From positions 1,801,001-1,865,000 of the forward strand of contig NZ_AP027266.1 in the NCBI RefSeq assembly GCF_036322625.1: 64,000 nt of DNA. The letters run 5' to 3'. Origin of the DNA: Roseicyclus marinus. GTDB lineage: Bacteria; Pseudomonadota; Alphaproteobacteria; Rhodobacterales; Rhodobacteraceae. Below the pieces are notes generated by a model, which saw nothing but the letters and a program-made list of their open reading frames with translations, was not told the origin of the DNA and did not search any database. The translations under genes were made by a program, and so were the position numbers. Below are positions 58,867-64,000 of the stretch, one piece after another (within the stretch, counting starts at the first letter, position 1; each line of letters opens with the position of its first letter).

Positions 58867-61800
58867 CTACTCGGCGGCATGCTTGCGCGGCTTCAACATC
58901 GGCCCCAGGTAGCGCCCGGTATGGGACCGCTCCACCTCGGCCACCTCCTCGGGCGTGCCGGTGGCCACGATCTCGCCGCCCCCATCCCCGCCTTCCGGGC
59001 CGATGTCGATGATCCAATCGGCGGTCTTGATCACGTCGAGATTATGCTCGATCACCACCATGGAATTGCCCTGCTCGACCAGCTCGTGCAGCACATCCAG
59101 GAGCTTCTTCACATCCTCGAAATGCAACCCCGTCGTGGGCTCGTCGAGAATGTACAGCGTCCGGCCCGTCGACCGTTTCGCCAATTCCTTCGACAGCTTC
59201 ACCCGCTGCGCCTCGCCCCCCGAAAGGGTCGTGGCCTGCTGGCCAACCTTGATATAGCCAAGGCCCACCCGCACCAGCGCATCCATCTTTTCCCGGATAG
59301 AGGGCACCGCCTTGAAGAACTCCTGCGCATCCTCGACCGTCATGTCGAGCACATCGGCGATGCTCTTGCCCTTGAACTGCACCTCCAGCGTCTCGCGGTT
59401 GTAGCGCTTGCCCTTGCAGGTCTCGCAGGTGACATAGACATCGGGCAGGAAATGCATCTCGATCTTGATGACGCCATCGCCCTGGCAGGCCTCGCAACGC
59501 CCGCCCTTCACGTTGAAGGAAAACCGCCCCGGCTTGTAGCCGCGCGCCTTGGCCTCGGGCAGGCCCGCGAACCAGTCCCGGATCGGCGTGAAGGCCCCGG
59601 TATAGGTCGCGGGGTTCGACCGCGGTGTGCGCCCGATGGGGCGCTGGTCGATGTCGATCACCTTGTCCAGATGCTCCAGCCCCTTGATCGTCTCGCAGGG
59701 CGCGGGCGTCTGGCGCGCCCCGTTCAGCTTCATCGAGGCCGTCTTGAACAGGGTCTCGATGGTCAGGGTCGATTTCCCCCCGCCCGACACGCCCGTCACG
59801 CAGACGAACTTGCCAAGCGGAAACTCCGCTGTCACCTCGCGCAGGTTGTTGCCCGTGGCCTTGACCACCGTGATCTTCTTGCCGCTGCCCTTGCGCCGCG
59901 TGGCGGGCACCGCGATCTCGCGCGCGCCCGACAGGTATTGCCCGGTGAGCGAGGCAGGGTCCGCCGTGATCTCGGCCGGTGTCCCCCGCGCCACGATCCG
60001 CCCCCCATGCACGCCCGCCCCCGGCCCGATGTCGAAGACGTAATCCGCCTCGCGGATCGCCTCCTCGTCATGTTCGACGACGATCACCGTATTGCCCTGG
60101 TCGCGCAGGTTCTTGAGCGTCCCCAACAGCCGGTCATTGTCACGCTGGTGCAAGCCGATCGACGGCTCGTCCAGCACGTACAGCACCCCGGTCAGACCCG
60201 ATCCGATCTGGCTCGCCAGCCGGATGCGCTGGCTCTCGCCCCCCGACAGCGTGCCTGCATTGCGCGCCAGTGTCAGGTAATCGAGACCCACGTTGTTCAA
60301 AAACCCCAGCCTTTCGCGGATCTCCTTCAGGATCGCGCGCGCGATCTCGTTTTTCTGCGCGCTCAGGCTGCCCGGCACGCTCTCGACCCAGGCCAACGCC
60401 TCCTTGATCGACATCTGGACGACCTGCCCCACATGCAACCGCGCATTGGCCGGACCCGTCGCAGGCCCGATCTTGACCGCCAGCGCCTCCTCCCGCAGCC
60501 GGTAGCCGCCGCAGGCGCCGCAGGGGCGGTTGTTCTGGTATTGCTCGAATTCCTCGCGGATCCAGGCGCTGTCCGTCTCGCGGTAGCGGCGTTCCATGTT
60601 GGGGATCACCCCCTCGAAACTCCGCTTCACCTGGTAGACACGCCCCCCCTCGTCATAGCGGAACTGGATTTCCTCCTCGCCCGAGCCGCGCAGGAACACC
60701 TCCTGCACCTCGGGGGGCAGATCCTTCCAGGGCGTCTTCGCCTTGAACCCGTAATGGCGCGCGATGGCCTCGATCGTCTGGGTGAAATAGGGCGACTTGC
60801 CCTTGCGCCAGGGCGCGATGGCCCCGGCCTCGAGGCTGAGCGCCGCATCGGGCACCATCAGCCGCTCGTCGAAAAACAACTCCATCCCCAACCCGTCACA
60901 GGTCGGGCAGGCCCCGAACGGCGCGTTGAAGGAAAACAGGCGCGGCTCGATCTCGGGAATGGTGAAGCCCGAGACGGGACAGGCGAAATTCTCCGAAAAC
61001 GTGATCCGCACCGGCTCCTCGGCCTCGGCCGAGCCCTCCTCGCGCGAAGAGGCGGCGGAAGCCGCCGATGAGCCGCCCGAAACCACCTCCAGAACCGCGA
61101 TCCCGTCCGCCAGGTCCAGCGCGGTGCGGAAACTGTCGGCCAGCCGCGTCTCGATCCCCTCGCGCACCACGATCCGGTCCACCACCACGTCGATGTCATG
61201 GCGGAATTTCTTGTCGAGCGTGGGCGGCTCCTCCAGCTCGTAAAAGGCGCCGTCGACCTTCACCCGCTGGAACCCCTGCTTGCGCAGCTCCATGAATTCC
61301 TTGCGGTACTCGCCCTTGCGGTCGCGCACGATGGGGGCCAGCAGATAGGCGCGCGTCCCCTCCTCCATCGCCATCACGCGGTCGACCATGTCCTGCACCT
61401 GCATCGCCTCGATGGGCTGGCCGGTCGCGGGGCTATAAGGCGTGCCCGCACGGGCGAACAAAAGGCGCAGGTAATCGTAGATCTCCGTCACCGTGCCGAC
61501 GGTCGACCGGGGGTTCTTGCTCGTCGTCTTCTGCTCGATGGAAATCGCGGGGGAGAGGCCCGAGATGTGATCCACATCGGGCTTGCCCATCATGTCGAGG
61601 AATTGCCGCGCATAGGCCGACAGGCTCTCGACATAGCGCCGCTGCCCCTCTGCATAGATCGTGTCGAAGGCGAGGCTCGACTTGCCCGACCCCGACAGGC
61701 CCGTGATCACCACCAACTGGTCGCGCGGAATATCGAGGTCGATATTCTTGAGGTTATGCTCGCGCGCCCCGCGCACCTCGATATGCTTCTGCTCCGGCAT
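58867..61800 (-). CDS. uvrA: excinuclease ABC subunit A
   Basis: The damage-recognition ATPase of nucleotide excision repair. The 977-residue protein has two ABC modules: Walker [16 protein letters not shown] near 33 and [15 protein letters not shown] in the second half. Two LSGGE signatures ([14 protein letters not shown] and [15 protein letters not shown]) and zinc-binding cysteine clusters ([33 protein letters not shown]) are visible. A low-complexity Ser/Ala/Glu insert near 243-264 makes it longer than the 940-residue Escherichia coli protein. A LexA box lies 68 bases upstream of the start. Confidence 0.97.
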   Translation of the reverse strand: MPEQKHIEVRGAREHNLKNIDLDIPRDQLVVITGLSGSGKSSLAFDTIYAEGQRRYVESLSAYARQFLDMMGKPDVDHISGLSPAISIEQKTTSKNPRSTVGTVTEIYDYLRLLFARAGTPYSPATGQPIEAMQVQDMVDRVMAMEEGTRAYLLAPIVRDRKGEYRKEFMELRKQGFQRVKVDGAFYELEEPPTLDKKFRHDIDVVVDRIVVREGIETRLADSFRTALDLADGIAVLEVVSGGSSAASAASSREEGSAEAEEPVRITFSENFACPVSGFTIPEIEPRLFSFNAPFGACPTCDGLGMELFFDERLMVPDAALSLEAGAIAPWRKGKSPYFTQTIEAIARHYGFKAKTPWKDLPPEVQEVFLRGSGEEEIQFRYDEGGRVYQVKRSFEGVIPNMERRYRETDSAWIREEFEQYQNNRPCGACGGYRLREEALAVKIGPATGPANARLHVGQVVQMSIKEALAWVESVPGSLSAQKNEIARAILKEIRERLGFLNNVGLDYLTLARNAGTLSGGESQRIRLASQIGSGLTGVLYVLDEPSIGLHQRDNDRLLGTLKNLRDQGNTVIVVEHDEEAIREADYVFDIGPGAGVHGGRIVARGTPAEITADPASLTGQYLSGAREIAVPATRRKGSGKKITVVKATGNNLREVTAEFPLGKFVCVTGVSGGGKSTLTIETLFKTASMKLNGARQTPAPCETIKGLEHLDKVIDIDQRPIGRTPRSNPATYTGAFTPIRDWFAGLPEAKARGYKPGRFSFNVKGGRCEACQGDGVIKIEMHFLPDVYVTCETCKGKRYNRETLEVQFKGKSIADVLDMTVEDAQEFFKAVPSIREKMDALVRVGLGYIKVGQQATTLSGGEAQRVKLSKELAKRSTGRTLYILDEPTTGLHFEDVKKLLDVLHELVEQGNSMVVIEHNLDVIKTADWIIDIGPEGGDGGGEIVATGTPEEVAEVERSHTGRYLGPMLKPRKHAAE

Positions 61801-61867
61801 GACCGACCCCTGTTAACGGACCCGCAACAGATAGTCCCGCCGCCCCGAGTCTCCAACCCAAAAATCG

Positions 61868-61882
61868 GAACGTTCAGCGAAC
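61868..61882 (-). promoter_or_regulatory. LexA (SOS) box GTTC-N7-GTTC upstream of uvrA
   Basis: On the uvrA strand this reads GTTCGCTGAACGTTC, an exact match to the alphaproteobacterial LexA consensus GTTC-N7-GTTC. It lies 68 bases before the uvrA start and overlaps the stop codon and last codons of the MFS gene. It predicts damage-inducible uvrA. Confidence 0.85.
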
Positions 61883-63010
61883 ATTCCCCCGCGCGGCCGC
61901 GCGATAGGCCAGACCCGTGGCCAATGCCCCGAAAATGCCCACCGCGATGGCCAGGGGCAGGCTTGCCCCCACCCCCAGCGCGGCCAGAACAGGCGTGCCC
62001 GCAAAGGTGCCGATATTGCCCAGCTGCGCCAGCGCCCCATTGGCCAGCGCCCGGTCGCCATCCCCGGCATTGAGCCATGGCACGGCGGCAAAACCGCCCC
62101 CCGCCACCACGCCAGAGACCAGCATCGCCAGAACCGACAGCGGCGCGGCAAGGCCCGGCAGGATCATCGCCAGCGCGAAAATCCCCGCCATGGCGACAAA
62201 TCCCCCCACGACCAGCGCACCGGGCGCGATCGCGCGCGCCAAGGCCCCCGCCACCAGCGATCCCGCGATCCCCACCACGGGCAGAACCGGCGACAGCCAT
62301 GCCGCCCCCAAGGCCTCGGGCAGATAGGTGACCAGCGCGAGAAAGGCGAAGGCGTAGATCCCATGGCCCAGCGCCGGCGCGAACAGACGCGGGGCACGGT
62401 AGATCGCGACATGATCGGCCAGACGCGGCAGCGCCCGCCGTTCCGCCGCGATGCCCCGGGGCAGCATCCGCCACAGAACCAGACCGATCAGCGCCGCCAG
62501 CCCCGCATGCCAGCCGAAAACCGCCCCCGCCGCCTCGCCCACGACAAGGGCTGCCAGCGCGAAACCCACGCCGAAAAACGTGGCCCAGAGCCCCATCACC
62601 AGCCCCCGGTCGCGCGGCGCGGAAATCGCGGCCATCAGCGTCGGGATCGCCACCACCAGCACCAGGTGCCCCGCCCCCTCGACGATGCGCAGGCCCATCA
62701 GCACCGGAAAGGGCGGCAAAAACGCCTGCCCCAGCCCCGCTAGCGCCGACAGCGCCAGCGCGATCAGGATCGCACGGCGCGGCCCAAGGCTGGCCGTGAC
62801 ACCCCCCGCCAGAACCCCGAACAGGATGCCGATCACCGCCACCGCCGACACCGCGAATGCCACCGGCCAACCGGGATAGGCGACGGCCAGTGGCCCCAGC
62901 GTCAGCGAGACCTTGGCGAATTGCCCCGCCGCGATCAGCCCCGCGCCGTAAAGTGCGGCCACCAGCGCCCAGGGCGTGCGATGCTCAAGATGGGGGATGG
63001 GCCTGTCCAT
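61874..63010 (-). CDS. MFS transporter
   Basis: A 378-residue major facilitator protein with about twelve hydrophobic segments. The motif A-like loop between helices 2 and 3 reads GGVTASLGPRRAILIALA (69-86). GLRIVEGAGHLVLVVAIPTLMA lies in helix 4, and a second-half loop contains ALARAIAPGAL. The substrate is not apparent; CynX/NimT-like or drug-efflux members look similar. Its 3-prime end carries the uvrA LexA box. The gene lies 172 bases from the divergent Hint-domain gene. Confidence 0.85.
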   Translation of the reverse strand: MDRPIPHLEHRTPWALVAALYGAGLIAAGQFAKVSLTLGPLAVAYPGWPVAFAVSAVAVIGILFGVLAGGVTASLGPRRAILIALALSALAGLGQAFLPPFPVLMGLRIVEGAGHLVLVVAIPTLMAAISAPRDRGLVMGLWATFFGVGFALAALVVGEAAGAVFGWHAGLAALIGLVLWRMLPRGIAAERRALPRLADHVAIYRAPRLFAPALGHGIYAFAFLALVTYLPEALGAAWLSPVLPVVGIAGSLVAGALARAIAPGALVVGGFVAMAGIFALAMILPGLAAPLSVLAMLVSGVVAGGGFAAVPWLNAGDGDRALANGALAQLGNIGTFAGTPVLAALGVGASLPLAIAVGIFGALATGLAYRAAARGNVR

Positions 63011-63182
63011 GCGCCTGCTTGGCCGGGGATGGCTCCGGGGTCAAGCGGCACCGCACCCAGCGCAGCGGGGGCGCTCACGACACCGTGACGAACCGCCCGA
63101 AAAAGGCGCTTTTCCCTACCTTTACACAATCCGCCCTTCGGATATCCAACCCTCGTGTAATTGGTTAACGAGTGAGTCTCAC

Positions 63183-64000
63183 ATGACCCCGGCCCGCGAG
63201 ACCTATGCCTACCTAGCGGAACTGACAGGCAGTCCGGAAACCGGGTTCACCGTCGGAGCCTTCAACGGCCCCACCGGGGGCAGTTACCTCGAGGAATTCG
63301 ACACCGACGGGACGGCCAGTGTCGGTGAGCGGCTATATTATTCCGCCTTCAATTTCCCCGTCACGCTCGAAGGCTTTTCCGCTGCGGGCGACCCCGTCTT
63401 CAGGTTGTCGCGCAGATACTATCTTGTCTCCAACAGCCCCCTGACCGACGGCGCGAATATCGGCTTCACCACCACGGGCACCTATGCCTTCTGCTTCGCC
63501 CCCGGCACCGGCATCGCCACGCCTGCGGGCGAGGTGGCGGTCGAGCGGCTTTCCATCGGTGATCCCATCCTCACCGCCGATGGCCGCAGCGTCCCCGTGC
63601 GCTGGATCGGGCGGCAGACGCTCTCCAAACTCTTCGCCGGTGACCGCGCGCGGCCTGTCCTGATCCGGGCAGGCGCGCTGGGGCAGGGCCTGCCCCACCG
63701 CGACCTCACCGTGACCGCCGATCACGGCATGATCCTCGATGGCCTCGTCATCAACGCGGGCGCCCTCGTGAACGGCACGACAATCACCCGCCTCGCCCTT
63801 TCCGTCCTGCCCGCCAGCGTGACCAATTACCATGTCGAGACCGAAGCCCACGACGTGATCCTCGCCCATGGCGCGCCGACCGAAACCTTCATCTCCTATG
63901 CAGGCCGCGCCGCCTTCGACAATCACGCCGAATACCTCGCGCTCTACGGCGCGGATCGCGGCATGGCCGAACTCCCCCTGCCCCGCATCACCTGCGCGCG
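63183..64000 (+). CDS. Hint-domain (Hedgehog/intein type) protein, cut by right edge
   Basis: 272 codons are visible and no stop is reached. Residues 1-103 form a beta-rich N-terminal part (AELTGSPETGFTVGAFNGPTGG..). From Cys104 a Hint_2-type domain starts: CFAPGTGIATPAGEVAVERL, then GRSVPVRWIGRQTL and DLTVTADHGMILDG. The late motif NYHVETEAHDVILAHGAPTETF (from about 218) is typical. Such proteins are common and repeated in roseobacters; self-processing or secretion roles are proposed but not settled. The 172-base upstream region is A/T-richer near TTTACACAATCC and holds TTAACCAATTAC on the other strand, a possible CtrA half site. No strong ribosome site precedes the ATG. Confidence 0.8.
   Translation, partial: MTPARETYAYLAELTGSPETGFTVGAFNGPTGGSYLEEFDTDGTASVGERLYYSAFNFPVTLEGFSAAGDPVFRLSRRYYLVSNSPLTDGANIGFTTTGTYAFCFAPGTGIATPAGEVAVERLSIGDPILTADGRSVPVRWIGRQTLSKLFAGDRARPVLIRAGALGQGLPHRDLTVTADHGMILDGLVINAGALVNGTTITRLALSVLPASVTNYHVETEAHDVILAHGAPTETFISYAGRAAFDNHAEYLALYGADRGMAELPLPRITCA

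Noticed and set aside
1-64000. tRNA, rRNA, CRISPR, insertion sequences, prophage or conjugation genes
   Set aside because: I saw no cloverleaf-like sequence, repeat-spacer array, transposase or phage protein anywhere. All regions are explained by metabolic, transport or repair genes and short spacers.

Overview
The window looks like chromosomal DNA of a roseobacter-type alphaproteobacterium (Rhodobacterales). This rests on high GC content, dense operons with ATGA-type overlaps, a complete periplasmic Sox thiosulfate-oxidation system in the Paracoccus/Roseobacter order, malyl-CoA lyase with malate-CoA ligase, TRAP transport, an alphaproteobacterial LexA box (GTTC-N7-GTTC), and short palindromic repeats I associate with this group. 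I see no rRNA, tRNA, CRISPR array, insertion sequence or prophage. No stretch over about 300 bases lacks a gene.

Layout. (1) 1-15749 is a myo-inositol catabolic locus. A LacI regulator lies next to a leftward operon (binding protein, permease, ATPase, PhyH dioxygenase, IolB, PxpB). Two divergent operons follow: leftward Gfo/Idh-IolE-Gfo/Idh, and rightward iolD-iolC-divergent IolB-aldolase-iolG. The same TTGCAACCGGTTGC palindrome sits in both divergent promoters, so one LacI regulon is likely. (2) 15807-19428 holds a dispersed repeat, a small membrane protein and a TRAP transporter. (3) 19425-22125 carries tyrosine degradation (hpd, fumarylacetoacetase, a small Rieske protein). (4) 22278-29593 has a COG3800/ScfR-type regulator divergent from a C2/C5-CoA cluster: a truncated serine-glyoxylate aminotransferase-like protein, malyl-CoA lyase, malate-CoA ligase (two subunits), mesaconyl-C4-CoA hydratase and mesaconyl-CoA C1-C4 transferase. 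(5) 29597-31611 encodes kynureninase and tryptophan 2,3-dioxygenase. (6) 31675-35591 is a TroABCD-type Mn/Zn importer under a promoter with two operators. (7) 35720-45127 is a sugar ABC importer in an operon with three Gfo/Idh oxidoreductases, divergent from a GntR regulator and an SDR. (8) 45115-58729 is the sox locus: soxV-W-X-Y-Z-A-B-C-D-E-F, then DUF302 and YeeE/YedE genes, all leftward; soxS-soxR-soxT rightward. (9) 58867-64000 holds uvrA with a LexA box, an MFS permease, and a Hint-domain protein cut by the right edge.

The parts suggest a heterotroph that uses inositols, aromatic amino acids and sugars and gains extra energy from thiosulfate. The most unusual region is the malyl-CoA/mesaconyl-CoA cluster. 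Joined to ethylmalonyl-CoA-pathway enzymes encoded elsewhere, it could convert propionyl-CoA plus glyoxylate to pyruvate plus acetyl-CoA, as in the second half of the 3-hydroxypropionate bi-cycle. Some pathways are incomplete here: iolA, hmgA, maleylacetoacetate isomerase, kynB and mesaconyl-C1-CoA hydratase are not in the window.
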